64,000 nt of DNA from Candidatus Nanopelagicales bacterium (GCA_018402365.1 JAGYJD010000003.1:33865-97864); one strand, 5' to 3'; shown: positions 27,496 to 37,952, counted from the stretch's first letter. The notes: generated from the letters alone by a model not told the origin. Made by a program: numbers and translations.

Positions 27496-27932
27496 AGCGC
27501 CGCCTTTCCGATCGCGTCTTTGGCTGCCATCCAAGCTAGCAAAGCACATTTTACTCTAGCTGGATATTGGGCTACTCCAATAAAAGCAACTCCGTCACCA
27601 ATGAGATCTTCATTGGCCTCTAACTTTCCTTGACTTTGCATCATTGCATGATATTCATTAAATATTTTTTCAAATTCTGCGATCGATACACCTTTTACTT
27701 GTTCAAATAATACGCTAGCGGAAGCTTGACTAATTGAGCAGCCAGTTGATTCATACGAAATATCTAAAATAGTTTTTTTATCTTCAGCTAAATGTGCTCG
27801 CAATGTTATTTCATCACCACAAGTTGGGTTAACCTGATGAGACTCTGCTTGATAGTCTCCTCGCAAACCTTTGCCGCGTTGGTTACGGTAGTGATCCAAA
27901 ATCACTTCTTGATAAAGACTTTGTAATTGCAT
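27492..27932 (-). CDS. sufU: SufU, cysteine desulfurase partner/Fe-S assembly protein
   Basis: Zinc-containing sulfur acceptor that takes persulfide sulfur from SufS. The 146-residue protein shows NPTCGDEI, ESTGCSISQAS and VKCALLAWMAAKDAI, giving the three conserved Cys and the Asp of the SufU metal site. It follows sufS with no gap and overlaps sufT by four bases. The presence of SufU explains why no sufE is found. Confidence 0.94.
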   Translation of the reverse strand: MQLQSLYQEVILDHYRNQRGKGLRGDYQAESHQVNPTCGDEITLRAHLAEDKKTILDISYESTGCSISQASASVLFEQVKGVSIAEFEKIFNEYHAMMQSQGKLEANEDLIGDGVAFIGVAQYPARVKCALLAWMAAKDAIGKAAL

Positions 27933-29194
27933 TATTTAACTCCGAAGAAGGACCGTACTCGCTCCAAGGAGGTCAGGAAAGCATCAATCTCACTTTGCTC
28001 GTTGTATAGATAAGTACTTACTCGACTGGTGGCAGTTACATTCAATTTCTTCATTAAGGGCCAGGCACAGTGGTGTCCCACCCGAATAGCAATCCCGTCG
28101 TCGTCTAACACTTGACCAACATCATGTGGGTGAACCCCGGCAACAGCAAAAGAGACAGGACTGCCGCGTTCAATAAGGTTGGGAGCGAAAACTTGCACCC
28201 CTGGCATTTGAGCTAATCCAGCTAAAAGATATTCAGTTAGGTGTTCTTCGTGCGCCTGAATATTATTCATCCCGATTTTGTTTAAATAATCAACTGCTGC
28301 CGCTGTGGCAACGATCCCAGCAGCATTTGGTGTCCCCGCTTCAAACTTTTTTGGCGCTTTAGCAAAGGTTGATTTATCCATTGAAACCATTTCGATCATT
28401 GATCCCCCGGTTAAAAAGGGTGGCATTTCATCCAGCAATTCTTCAGTGGCCACTAGCATCCCAACCCCTAGGGGGCCGAGCATTTTGTGAGCGCTAAAAA
28501 CAATCGCGTCAACATTTAAGGTAGCAAAATCTACACTCATATGTGGAACGGACTGGCAGGCATCAAGAAATACTTTTGCCCCAACACTTTTAGCTAACGA
28601 GGCAATCTGGGCCACTGGGGTAATCGTTCCCAACACATTACTCATGTGCGTGAAAGAAATTACTTTAGTTTTTTTATTAATTAATTCGCTTATGTTTGAT
28701 AAATCTAGCTCCCCCGCGGGTGTAATCGGAATCCATCTCAGTTTGGCACCAGTTTTCTCGGCCACCTGTTGCCATGGAACCAAATTTGCGTGGTGTTCCA
28801 TTTCAGTGACAAGAATTTCATCTCCTGGTTTTAACAACAAACTACTGTTTTGAGTTGCAAACGCATAAGCTAAAAGATTTAACGACTCGGTGGCATTTTT
28901 AGTAATAACTAACTGTTCAGGTTTAGCTCCAACAAAATTTGCCACTTTGGCGCGAGCGGTTTCGTATTGATCAGTTGCTAATTCAGCCAGGTAATGCGCC
29001 CCACGATGAACACCAGAATTTACTTGTTCGTAAAATCGCGCTTCTGCCTGCAAAACCGAATTTGGTTTTTGACTGGTAGCAGCACTGTCTAAATAAACTA
29101 AATCTTTATTATTTCTCATCTTTACTTCTAAAATTGGAAAGTCACGCCTGATGCTCATCACATCAAGCGCGATTTTATGAGAAATTAGAGTCAT
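27932..29194 (-). CDS. sufS: Cysteine desulfurase SufS
   Basis: PLP enzyme of 420 residues that removes sulfur from cysteine. VFSAHKMLGPLGVG holds the PLP-binding Lys, and GIAIRVGHHCAWPLM the persulfide-forming Cys. LDSAATSQKP and HHANLVPWQ are also typical. The ATG at 29194 overlaps the sufC stop by four bases; a later ATG at 29158 would drop 12 residues that look less conserved. It works with SufU in this operon. Confidence 0.95.
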   Translation of the reverse strand: MTLISHKIALDVMSIRRDFPILEVKMRNNKDLVYLDSAATSQKPNSVLQAEARFYEQVNSGVHRGAHYLAELATDQYETARAKVANFVGAKPEQLVITKNATESLNLLAYAFATQNSSLLLKPGDEILVTEMEHHANLVPWQQVAEKTGAKLRWIPITPAGELDLSNISELINKKTKVISFTHMSNVLGTITPVAQIASLAKSVGAKVFLDACQSVPHMSVDFATLNVDAIVFSAHKMLGPLGVGMLVATEELLDEMPPFLTGGSMIEMVSMDKSTFAKAPKKFEAGTPNAAGIVATAAAVDYLNKIGMNNIQAHEEHLTEYLLAGLAQMPGVQVFAPNLIERGSPVSFAVAGVHPHDVGQVLDDDGIAIRVGHHCAWPLMKKLNVTATSRVSTYLYNEQSEIDAFLTSLERVRSFFGVK

Positions 29195-29955
29195 ACTGAG
29201 GCGGCTGCCTTAGTGAATTTCACATAGCCGTTTGTCTCTAGTTCTTCAGCTAATTCTTGACCGCCGGTTTCAATAACCTTTCCATCAACAAAAACGCTAA
29301 CTTTGTCAGGCTTTACATAACGCAAAATTCTGGTGTAGTGAGTAATCAACAAAACACCAGTATTGTTGCGTTCCACTGTTCTATTGATTCCTTCAGAAAC
29401 AATTCTGAGTGCATCAACGTCAAGTCCTGAATCGGTTTCGTCTAACACCGCGATTTTTGGTTTGAGTAATTCAAGCTGCAAAATTTCATGACGTTTCTTC
29501 TCGCCACCAGAAAAGCCTTCATTAACATTTCGCTCAGAGAACTGCGGATCCATTCCAATTTCACTCATGGCAGATTTCATTTCTTTCAACCAATCACGTA
29601 GTTTCGGGGCTTCGCCACGAATAGCAGTAATCGAGGTTCGCAAGAAATTGCTCACCGATACTCCTGGTATTTCAACTGGATACTGCATAGCTAGAAAAAG
29701 ACCAGCACGCGCTCTTTCGTCAACTGTCATCTCTAAAACATCTTCACCATCGAGCGTTATCTCGCCCGAATCGATTGTGTACTTAGGGTGCCCAGCCACG
29801 GCATAGGCCAAGGTGGACTTACCAGAGCCATTGGGACCCATAATCGCGTGCACTTCGCCTGACCTTATGGTCAGATCTACCCCGCGTAAAATCTCTTTCT
29901 GGGTGTCTTCGGACTCTACTGAAACTTTAAGTCCCTTAATTACTAGTTCACTCAT
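29191..29955 (-). CDS. sufC: Fe-S assembly ATPase SufC
   Basis: ABC-type ATPase of 254 residues that powers the SufBCD scaffold. Walker A GPNGSGKST (residues about 40-48), signature FSGGEKKRHE, Walker B IAVLDETDSGLD and the H-loop ITHY are all intact. It lies between the Rieske ferredoxin gene and sufS in the suf operon. No membrane component is involved; the complex is cytosolic. Confidence 0.95.
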   Translation of the reverse strand: MSELVIKGLKVSVESEDTQKEILRGVDLTIRSGEVHAIMGPNGSGKSTLAYAVAGHPKYTIDSGEITLDGEDVLEMTVDERARAGLFLAMQYPVEIPGVSVSNFLRTSITAIRGEAPKLRDWLKEMKSAMSEIGMDPQFSERNVNEGFSGGEKKRHEILQLELLKPKIAVLDETDSGLDVDALRIVSEGINRTVERNNTGVLLITHYTRILRYVKPDKVSVFVDGKVIETGGQELAEELETNGYVKFTKAAASV

Positions 29956-29969
29956 TTATCTCTGACCTC

Positions 29970-30287
29970 TCAGACCGATACCGAGACAACGGCATCGTCG
30001 CCATCGCCATCTACTTTTACTTCAAAAACTTCAACTGCTTTAGACGCGGGTGGAGTTAGTGCTTCACCGGTTTCCAAAGCAAATATTGCACCGTGCAACC
30101 AACATTCGATTCCTTTGTCTGTTACAGCACCCTCAGCCAATGAAGCCGCCCCGTGAGTACAGGCATCAGCGATTGCGTGAACCCCGGCTTGGTTTCGCAC
30201 CAAACAAACTGCCTCTCCGTTGACTTCAACTTTTTTAGCTGAGTCCATCGCTAATTCGGATAATTTTCCAACCTCAGTCCAACTCAT
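29970..30287 (-). CDS. Rieske-type non-heme ferredoxin in the suf operon
   Basis: Small protein of 105 residues with a Rieske [2Fe-2S] site: CTHGAAS supplies Cys and His, and CWLHGAIF the second Cys and His, about 20 residues apart. Such ferredoxin subunits resemble those of aromatic-ring dioxygenases, but here the gene lies between sufD and sufC, as in many Actinobacteria. It may supply electrons or serve as a cluster recipient during Fe-S assembly; this is inference. The ATG overlaps the sufD stop by four bases. Confidence 0.9.
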   Translation of the reverse strand: MSWTEVGKLSELAMDSAKKVEVNGEAVCLVRNQAGVHAIADACTHGAASLAEGAVTDKGIECWLHGAIFALETGEALTPPASKAVEVFEVKVDGDGDDAVVSVSV

Positions 30288-31432
30288 AGTTGTGCCACCA
30301 AGGCGAGTGAAATAGTTTCTTCAAGGCGTTTTGCCAGTAACTCTGCAACTTCTGGATTTTTAAATTCTCCAAACATATCTGCAAAAAAACCCTCGATTAC
30401 TAATCTCTTCGCGGTAGCGGCGTCAATACCACGACTTTGAATATAGAAAAGTTGGTCATCATCTAATCGACCAGTGACACTTGCATGTCCAGCTCGCAAG
30501 ATGTCGCCAGTTTCAATCTCTAAGTTTGGTACCGAGTCAGCGCGGGCCCCGGCATCCAGTAGCAAATTCCGATTCATTTCATAAGTATCAGTTCCGCTAG
30601 CGTTCTCTCGAATCAAAACATCACCTACCCAAACGGTATGTGAGTTTTCGCCGTGCCCGCCACCTCTAAAAAGAACATTGCTCACGCAGTTGGGCTGGTT
30701 ATGGTCTACTAACACCCGGTTTTCGATGTACTGTCCACCACTAGCTAAAAATCCCCCAAAAATTTCAACACTCCCGTGATCTTGAGTGAACTTTGCGCGC
30801 GGAGTGAATCGTAAAACATCAGCTCCTAGTTGAACCGCCAAAGTTCTTACTTTGGCGTCTTTACCAATGTTGAGTTCATGCTCGGAAACTAAAACCGCAT
30901 CCCGCTCGCTATCAAAAAGGGTTACTAAATCCAACTGAGCCGCATTCTCTGCGTGAACTTCTACTGTGACCGCCGCATTACCGGTTCCTTGATGTCCAAT
31001 TACCACAGTAGATTTGCTGTTTGCTCCAACTCGAATCACAATGTGCCCAAAGCTAATGCCTTTTGTGGTTAGCACATCTAGGTAAATGGGGGCGGCAATT
31101 TCACTGGACTGTGGAATTTCTAAAATGATTCCACTATCCCATGATTCAATTGCGCGGGCACCGATTCGATCTAGTGACATAAAGCTTGTTTGATCTTCTC
31201 GGCTTAAAGCGCGGCTATTTACCTCATTAGAATGTCTGGCTGAAAATAAAACTTTAGAATCCGCAGGTGCATCCGTATGCAACTCTCCAAAGCGCGCTAG
31301 TGGTGCAAAGCGCCATTCCTCTTCACGACCAGTTGGGATCGCAAAATCACTAGCTTTGCGAGAAAGAATGCGATCCGGTCTGGCGTCTAAATTTTTTACT
31401 AATATTTCTCTTTCTACCAAGCCGGCACTCAT
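30284..31432 (-). CDS. sufD: Fe-S assembly scaffold SufD
   Basis: SufD forms the SufBC2D scaffold with SufB and SufC. The 382-residue protein has the right-handed beta-helix core and the C-terminal block [36 protein letters not shown], in which the conserved His of the cluster-building interface is present. It overlaps sufB and the Rieske gene by four bases at each end, so sufB-sufD-Rieske appear translationally coupled. Confidence 0.93.
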   Translation of the reverse strand: MSAGLVEREILVKNLDARPDRILSRKASDFAIPTGREEEWRFAPLARFGELHTDAPADSKVLFSARHSNEVNSRALSREDQTSFMSLDRIGARAIESWDSGIILEIPQSSEIAAPIYLDVLTTKGISFGHIVIRVGANSKSTVVIGHQGTGNAAVTVEVHAENAAQLDLVTLFDSERDAVLVSEHELNIGKDAKVRTLAVQLGADVLRFTPRAKFTQDHGSVEIFGGFLASGGQYIENRVLVDHNQPNCVSNVLFRGGGHGENSHTVWVGDVLIRENASGTDTYEMNRNLLLDAGARADSVPNLEIETGDILRAGHASVTGRLDDDQLFYIQSRGIDAATAKRLVIEGFFADMFGEFKNPEVAELLAKRLEETISLALVAQL

Positions 31433-32840
31433 CCAACCGACCCTTCCATTTGTAGTTCGATTAGGCGATTTAGTTCAATCGCGTATTCCATTGGTAGTTC
31501 ACGAGCGATTGGCTCAACAAAACCACGAACAATCATTGCCATGGCTTCGTCTTCATTCATTCCGCGTTGCATTAGATAGAACAATTGATCCTCAGACACT
31601 TTTGAAACTGTTGCTTCGTGCCCCATTGAGACATCGTCTTCTCGGCAGTCAATGTATGGATACGTGTCTGAACGTGAATCGTCGTCAATTAGCAAGGCAT
31701 CACATTTCACAGTGGTTTTTGCGTTATAGGCGCCCTCGTCAACTTGGATTAATCCACGATAAGAAGTACGACCTCCCGCTCTGGCAACTGATTTAGAAAT
31801 GATGGCAGAAGAAGTATTTGGTGCAGCATGCACCATTTTGGCCCCCGCATCTTGGTGTTGTCCCGCTCCGGCAAAAGCTACCGAGAGAGTTTCACCCTTT
31901 GCATGCTCACCTGTTAACCAAACTGCTGGGTACTTCATAGTTACTTTGGATCCAATGTTTCCATCTACCCATTCCATAGTTGCACCTTCACGTGCCACAG
32001 CTCGCTTTGTTACCAAGTTGTAGACGTTGTTAGACCAGTTTTGAATCGTGGTGTAACGGCAACGACCACCTTTTTTGACAACAATTTCAACTACTGCGCT
32101 GTGCAAAGAATCTGATGAATAAATCGGCGCAGTGCAACCTTCTACATAATGCACATAGGCATCCTCATCAACAATAATCAAGGTGCGCTCGAATTGTCCC
32201 ATGTTTTCAGTGTTGATCCGAAAATATGCCTGCAAGGGAATGTCAACCTTTACCCCCTTAGGCACATAAACAAAAGATCCACCGGACCAGACTGCGGTAT
32301 TTAAAGCGGCGAATTTATTGTCTCCAACTGGGATGATAGAACCAAAATATTCTTTAAAACATCTTCATGTTCTCTTAAAGAAGCGGTATCGGTATCTAAG
32401 AACAATACGCCTTGTTCTTCTAGGTCTTCTCTTATTGCGTGGTAAACAACTTCAGATTCATATTGTGCTGCCACACCCGAGACTAACCTTTGCTTTTCAG
32501 CTTCAGGAATACCCAAGCGATCGTAGGTATTTTTAATTTCATCAGGCAAGTCATCCCAAGAGGTAGCTTGTTTTTCAGTGGAGCGAACAAAATATTTAAT
32601 GTTGTCAAAATCAATTCCGGTTAGATCGGCTCCCCAATTAGGCAGTGGTTTTTTATAAAACAATTCAAGCCCTTTTAGGCGGCGCTCCAGCATCCAAGCC
32701 GGCTCATTCTTTTTAGAACTAATATCACGCACTACCTCTTCGCTAAGTCCACGTCTCGCGGTTTCACCAGCAGTGTCAAGATCGTGCCATCCGTATCCAT
32801 AAGTACCTAAACCATCTAATTCTGGGCGGGCGATTGTCAT
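31429..32840 (-). pseudogene. sufB: Fe-S assembly scaffold SufB, single frameshift
   Basis: Core scaffold of the SUF system. Two frames together make an SufB of about 470 residues. The 5' part runs from MTIARPELDGLGTYGYGWHD to EHEDVLK, then goes wrong; the 3' part resumes by [17 protein letters not shown] and ends with [24 protein letters not shown]. Adding one base in the T run at 32353-32355 (A run on the coding strand) restores [23 protein letters not shown] across the break. The rest is conserved and the operon is intact, so I take this as a sequencing deletion in an essential gene. Confidence 0.92.
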
Positions 32841-32855
32841 ATTTTCTCTTTCTAC

Positions 32856-33572
32856 CTAGTGCGCGATCTTTTGCGCTTTGCTTGTGGATTTACTTATTAG
32901 CGAGGTGCAAACCTCGCCACCTGTTGCCATTGTGCTCAAACGGGTAACACTTACCCCTAAAAGACTCGAAAACATCGCGGTTTCCGCGTCACATAATTCA
33001 GGGTGCTCTGTAGCTACATGCCCTACTGGACAATGATGCTGACAAAGTAAGAGTGTTTGAGTTGGACCCATCTCATTTTGCACCGAGGCTAAAAAACCTT
33101 CTCGGCTTAATTGTTCTTTTAATGCCAAAACTTTTTTTTCTAATGGATCACTAGCTTTAATGAACTTAGAAAACTTTTGTGCCAACTTATTTGCTCGTAA
33201 GGCCGCAAATTCTCGTATTCCTTCTTTGCCAGCAATTTGACTAATGTAATCAACCGCATCATTGGCAATTTTGTCATAATCTGATTCAAAATAATCTCGA
33301 CCTTTTTCAGTAACTGAAAAAACCCGAGCAGGTCGGCCTCTGCCTTTTGGCTTTGCCGGACCATAAGGTGCTTGTTCGTAGCCTTGAATTAATTCCGCCG
33401 CCACCAAAGCATCAAGTAATCGGCGCATTGCCACACCGCTGACTTTGAAGCTTTTCGCCAGTTCTGAGGCGCTAATGGGCCCGTGAGTTAGTATTTCTCT
33501 TGCTACCCGCTCTCGAGCTTCGGTCATTAATTCCATAACCCCCATGTTATCTAATTCATCCAAAGTAGGCAA
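32856..33572 (-). CDS. sufR: SufR-like transcriptional regulator
   Basis: DNA-binding repressor of 238 residues placed at the head of the suf operon. The N-terminal winged helix (LTHGPISASELAKSFKVSGVAMRRLLDAL) is followed by a wing PKGRGRPARVFSVTEKG. The C-terminal half has CQHHCPVGHVATEHPELCDAE, the cysteine set that binds an Fe-S cluster in SufR. It probably senses cluster supply and represses the suf genes (family knowledge). Only 54 bp separate it from divergent ctaA, so any operator lies there. Confidence 0.9.
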   Translation of the reverse strand: MPTLDELDNMGVMELMTEARERVAREILTHGPISASELAKSFKVSGVAMRRLLDALVAAELIQGYEQAPYGPAKPKGRGRPARVFSVTEKGRDYFESDYDKIANDAVDYISQIAGKEGIREFAALRANKLAQKFSKFIKASDPLEKKVLALKEQLSREGFLASVQNEMGPTQTLLLCQHHCPVGHVATEHPELCDAETAMFSSLLGVSVTRLSTMATGGEVCTSLISKSTSKAQKIAH

Positions 33573-33626
33573 CTAGAAACTTAAGGCATCAGGCGGGTGT
33601 GAGCAGAACAAAGTAATCTTGCAAAT

Positions 33627-34511
33627 ATGTCCCCTCTAGCCATCCGACTTTTCTATGCGAATTTAGTAGCGCAATCTGGCATCATTCTTACAGGTGCGAT
33701 TGTGAGACTTACCGGTTCTGGTTTGGGCTGTCCCACCTGGCCTCAATGCGCACCAGGGTCTTTCACTCCTACCGCCTCGCAAGCTGAAGGCTTTCATAAA
33801 TGGATCGAATTTGGAAACCGTTTATTAACCTTCGTCTTGGCCGCGATAGCAATAGCGGTTGTGATTTACGGAATTCGAAAATTTCGCCACCACAGAATGC
33901 TGCTTACCCTTTCAATAGTGCCATTGGCTGGAACTATTTTTCAGGCTGGTTTAGGCGGCATCACAGTACTCACGGCTTTAAACCCCTATACCGTCATGGC
34001 ACATTTTTTAATATCGATTATTTTGGTAGCGCTCGCGATAGCCTTAATTTGGAAGGCTCAAAATCCAGAACCGACTAAGCCCTTATCGCAATTACCGGCA
34101 ACCGGTCACTACTTGATTCAAACAATGGTGGGTGTGGGATTGTTGGTAATAATTTTAGGAACCATCACGACCGGCACCGGACCCCACTCTGGAGATAGCG
34201 AAGCTACTCGGTTTAATTTAGATCTAAGAACCATGTCTTCACTTCATGCTGATGCGGTTTGGTTATTTATGGGTTTAGTCGTTGGCTCTCTAGTTTTAAT
34301 AAGAGTACTAAAAATAAAAACCTCACTGTCAGTAAATCTCAATCTGGTACTGGTTTTATCCCTTGTTCAAGCTTTTGTTGGATACGCTCAATGGTTTAGT
34401 GGATTACCTTGGGCTTTGGTAGCAGTGCATGTGGGATTAGCTGTGCTTTTGTGGATATTTTTGGTAAGGACGCTACTTTCAACGCGATCTTCAAAACTTG
34501 AAGTCAATTAA
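33627..34511 (+). CDS. ctaA: Heme A synthase CtaA (COX15 family)
   Basis: Membrane enzyme that oxidises the heme O methyl group to give heme A. The 294-residue protein has about eight hydrophobic helices; the first loop holds the Cys pair GCPTWPQC of the Bacillus-type CtaA, and heme-ligand His are visible in GFHKWIEFGNR, VMAHFLIS, SSLHADAVW and AVHVGLA. It stands opposite sufR and converges with ctaB. Confidence 0.92.
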   Translation: MSPLAIRLFYANLVAQSGIILTGAIVRLTGSGLGCPTWPQCAPGSFTPTASQAEGFHKWIEFGNRLLTFVLAAIAIAVVIYGIRKFRHHRMLLTLSIVPLAGTIFQAGLGGITVLTALNPYTVMAHFLISIILVALAIALIWKAQNPEPTKPLSQLPATGHYLIQTMVGVGLLVIILGTITTGTGPHSGDSEATRFNLDLRTMSSLHADAVWLFMGLVVGSLVLIRVLKIKTSLSVNLNLVLVLSLVQAFVGYAQWFSGLPWALVAVHVGLAVLLWIFLVRTLLSTRSSKLEVN

Positions 34512-34540
34512 TTGCTGCCTTTGAAAGATTTGGTGGCTTT

Positions 34541-35443
34541 TTAACCAAGCAGTGGATCGAGACCTACCGCAAAAAATATTAATGCTAAATAAGTGATTGA
34601 ATAATTAAATAACCTCATTGGGTTAGTTGGTAAATCTCTACTACTTCGATACTGTAGCGCGTGAGCTTGATACAAAAAAATAAGATTCGCCAGAACTGCG
34701 ATCGAGATATAAGTCAATCCCACCGTCGAGACCAATGGAAGTATTAAACTAGTAACCGCCATTAGCCATGAGTAGATAACAATATTTTTAACGACAACAG
34801 ATTCTTTTGCCACCACTGGCAACATTGGGACTTTTGATCTTTCATAATCTTCGCGGTATTGCATAGAAAGTGGCCAATAATGCGGTGGGGTCCACCAAAA
34901 CACCACCATGAATAAAACAACCGGAGCCCAACTCAATGAATTAGTAACTGCTGCCCATCCGATTAAGACCGGAAAACATCCCGCAATTCCTCCCCAAACA
35001 ATATTTTGAGAAGTGCGTCTTTTTAACCAAAGTGTATAGACGAAAACATAAAACAGTATGGCAGAAGCTGCTAAAAAAGCTGCCAAATTATTGACTAGTG
35101 CCGCTAAAAAAATAACTGAAATAAATGACAAAGCGAGGCCAAGAATTAACGCACCCTTGGGAGAAATCTCCCCGGTTACTAAAGGACGATGTTCGGTTCT
35201 TTGCATAAGCAAATCAATATCACGATCCGCAACGTTGTTCAGAGCGTTCGCTCCCCCTGCGGCTAAGGTCCCACCAATTAAAGTAAAAATTACATTTTGC
35301 CAATTTGGCCATCCGCCTGAAGCCAGAAACATGGTTGGCACAGTGGTTACAAGAAGTAGTTCAATTATTCTCGGTTTCGTCAACGCCAGAAAGGCGGCGA
35401 ATTTTCCTCGAGTTGGCTTCGGCGCAACTAACGGTGAAGTCAA
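34541..35443 (-). CDS. ctaB: Protoheme IX farnesyltransferase (heme O synthase) CtaB
   Basis: UbiA-family membrane prenyltransferase that adds a farnesyl group to heme B, feeding CtaA. The 300-residue protein has about nine helices. NNVADRDIDLLMQRTEHRPL carries the first Asp-rich motif (N-x3-DxxxD), and YTLWLKRRTSQNIVWGGIAGCFPVLIGW is the typical middle segment. It converges with ctaA (29 nt apart) and is divergent from tkt, a standard actinobacterial arrangement. Confidence 0.93.
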   Translation of the reverse strand: MTSPLVAPKPTRGKFAAFLALTKPRIIELLLVTTVPTMFLASGGWPNWQNVIFTLIGGTLAAGGANALNNVADRDIDLLMQRTEHRPLVTGEISPKGALILGLALSFISVIFLAALVNNLAAFLAASAILFYVFVYTLWLKRRTSQNIVWGGIAGCFPVLIGWAAVTNSLSWAPVVLFMVVFWWTPPHYWPLSMQYREDYERSKVPMLPVVAKESVVVKNIVIYSWLMAVTSLILPLVSTVGLTYISIAVLANLIFLYQAHALQYRSSRDLPTNPMRLFNYSITYLALIFFAVGLDPLLG

Positions 35444-35563
35444 AATCTTCCTTTACTTAATTTTTTTGTTCCCAAAACTCAACGCTAGTAGAGATGACGG
35501 ATAAAGCATTACTTAACCCGTCGAATGTGTAGGCTGAGCGCTGGGTTTAAGAAAAGAGTATCT

Positions 35564-37597
35564 GTGAATTCAGCCTGGTGTGACTTGGATGACAAGGCGG
35601 TAACAACTGCCAGATTGCTAGCGCTCGACGCTGTTGAAAAGGCGGGCCACGGCCATCCCGGAACCGCAATGGCCTTAGCACCTTTGGCTCATCTTTTGTT
35701 TAACAAAGTTATGCGTCACGATCCCAAGGATCCAACTTGGATTGGACGCGATCGTTTGATACTTTCCTGCGGTCACGCCAGCATGTTGCTTTATACCCAG
35801 CTCTATTTAAATGGCTATGGGTTAGAGCTAGAAGATCTTCAAAAGTTTCGTACCTTTAACAGTCTTACCCCGGACATCCTGAACTTGGCCACACCGCAGG
35901 CGTAGAGATGACTACCGGACCACTTGGCCAAGGCTTGGCCTCGGCGGTTGGAATTGCCATAGCTAATCGTTACACCCATGGACTTCTTCAAAAGAAGTTG
36001 ACCAAAAGAAAGTCTTTTTGCCACCTACACCTACGTGATTGCTAGCGACGGAGATCTACAAGAAGGTATAACTAGCGAAGCCAGTTCTTTTAGCAGGACA
36101 TCTAGCTTTAGACCAACTTATAGTTTTTGGGATGACAATCGAATTAGTATCGATGGCGATACTGCTCGCGCCTTCACAGAAGATGTAAAACTTAGATACC
36201 AAAGTTATGGATGGAATGTCTTCAGCGTTGAGACAAAAGTTGATGGCAGTCTTGACCCTGAGGCAATTTTGGCAGTAATCGAACAAGCAAAAGGTCTTAC
36301 TGGTCCTAGTTTGATACAGGTCAAATCTGTTATTGCCTGGCCTGCACCCAACGCGCAAGGAACCGCCGCCAGCCATGGAGCGCCGTTAGGGGAATCTGAA
36401 ACAAAAGCCACCAAACAAGTATTAGGTGGATCGGAATCTGAAAGCTTTTATGTCTCACCCGAAGTCCTCGCTTACACTCGTGCAACTAGCGAGAAGGCGC
36501 GCGAATTAAAAGCTCAGTGGCAAACATCGTTTGAAGAGTGGCAAAAGAGTCATCCAGACCGCGCAACACTATTAAATCGACTTTTGAATAAAACATTGCC
36601 CAATGACTTAGCGCAGGTGCTACCCAAATGGGAAGTGGGCTCACAAGTGGCCACTCGCAAAGCGGGCGGTGCCGTACTTAATGCCCTTGCTGAAAAAATG
36701 CCAGAAATTATTGGTGGATCTGCCGATTTGTCAGAGAGCAATGGAGTGGCATTAAAGAATGCAAAAACTATGCAAGCCAGAGGCTCTGCAGTGGAAGATG
36801 GCGATGAGTACGGTCGCTACTTAAATTTTGGAATTCGTGAGCATGCTATGGGTGCGATCACTAATGGAATCTCACTTCATGGACTGCTGCGCCCATTTGG
36901 TGCCACTTTCTTAATTTTTAGCGATTACCAAAAACCAAGTGTTCGCTTAGCGGCTTTGATGAACCTACCAAGCATTTTTGTATATAGTCACGATTCAATT
37001 GGCTTAGGTGAAGATGGCCCCACTCATCAGCCGGTGGAGCAACTTTGGTCACTGCGGGCAATTCCTAATTTTGATGTTGTGCGCCCAGCGGATGCAAACG
37101 AAACTGCGGCTGGCTGGTTGGCGCTAATTGAAAAACAAAACCCTGCCGCCATTGTGCTGTCGCGACAAAATTTATTAACCTTCACCACACCAGAATTAGC
37201 GCTAAAAAATGTTAAGCGAGGCGGCTATGTGTTGAGTGAAGGCGAAGGCAGTCCGCAAGCGCTGCTAATTGCCACTGGGTCTGAAGTAGCTTTAGCAATG
37301 GGAGCGCAAGAATTATTAGCTAAAGAGAAAATCTCAACCCGTGTGATCTCGATGCCCTGTTTAGAGTGGTTTTTAGCTGAGACAAAAGAATATCAAGCTT
37401 CAGTTTTGTTACCTGCTGTAAAAAATCGCATCGCCATCGAAGCCGGAATTGGAATTGGTTGGCATCAACTTGTTGGTAGTGATGGATATGTCTTTGAAGT
37501 CAACGATTTTGGTTTAAGCGCCAAGCCGTCCCAAATTTACTCAAAATTTAATTTGACTATTGAAAAGATTGTAGAAAAAGTAAAAAAGGGGATTTAA
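35564..37597 (+). pseudogene. tkt: Transketolase, frame disrupted by several homopolymer indels
   Basis: TPP enzyme of the pentose-phosphate pathway. The N-terminal AGHGHPGTAMALAPLAHLLF, SCGHASMLLY, the TPP motif GDGDLQEG variant [13 protein letters not shown], and the C-terminal FGIREHAMGAI and DGPTHQPVEQL are all present. Frame errors: one base missing in each of the runs at 35868-35871 (C), 35990-35993 (A) and 36004-36007 (A), which together restore the frame, then one extra T at 36088-36091 and one missing T at 36124-36128. A repaired gene would have about 680 codons. GTG at 35564 after AAGAAAAGAG is the likely start. The 3' end interlocks with rbpA (TTAA). Confidence 0.9.
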
Positions 37598-37929
37598 GCT
37601 TCGCCGCGTAAGGCTTTAATCGCGTCGGCCAAAATAGTGTCTCCGTCTTTGTCATTGCGACGCTCTTTCACGTACGCTAAGTGTGTTTTATAGGGTACAT
37701 TTTGTGGAGGGGCGGGTGGATTATCTTCATCTTTTCCAGCTGGCCAACCACAACGCGGGCAGTCCCAAGCTTCTGGAATTTCTGCATCTACCGCAAAAGA
37801 TGGACGACTTTCGTGTCCGCGTGAACACCAAAATGACACGCGAATTCTTGGTGCGGCATCTCCACGTTCCGCTTCGCCCATTGGGCCGGCGCCGACTCGA
37901 CTACCTCTAATTGCACTTCCACCAGCCAT
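37594..37929 (-). CDS. rbpA: RNA polymerase-binding protein RbpA
   Basis: Actinobacteria-specific factor that binds the primary sigma factor and RNA polymerase and stabilises the open complex. The product is 111 residues from an ATG at 37929: MAGGSAIRGSRVGAGPMGE, VSFWCSRGHE and WDCPRCGWPAG, giving the zinc/core domain, then the basic linker and sigma-interaction helix KTHLAYVKERR. The frame extends upstream to 38001, but that stretch belongs to secG. The stop shares TTAA with tkt. Confidence 0.95.
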   Translation of the reverse strand: MAGGSAIRGSRVGAGPMGEAERGDAAPRIRVSFWCSRGHESRPSFAVDAEIPEAWDCPRCGWPAGKDEDNPPAPPQNVPYKTHLAYVKERRNDKDGDTILADAIKALRGEA

Positions 37930-37952
37930 AACGATCCTCTCGATAAGTAAAT

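Noticed and set aside
33573..33626. A SufR operator between sufR and ctaA
   Set aside because: I could not see a convincing inverted repeat in the 54-bp gap, so no site is annotated.
35868..36010. Programmed ribosomal frameshifting in tkt, sufB or uvrC
   Set aside because: There is no slippery heptamer with a downstream structure that I can see, the families are never known to need it, and the same kind of break occurs in many unrelated genes.
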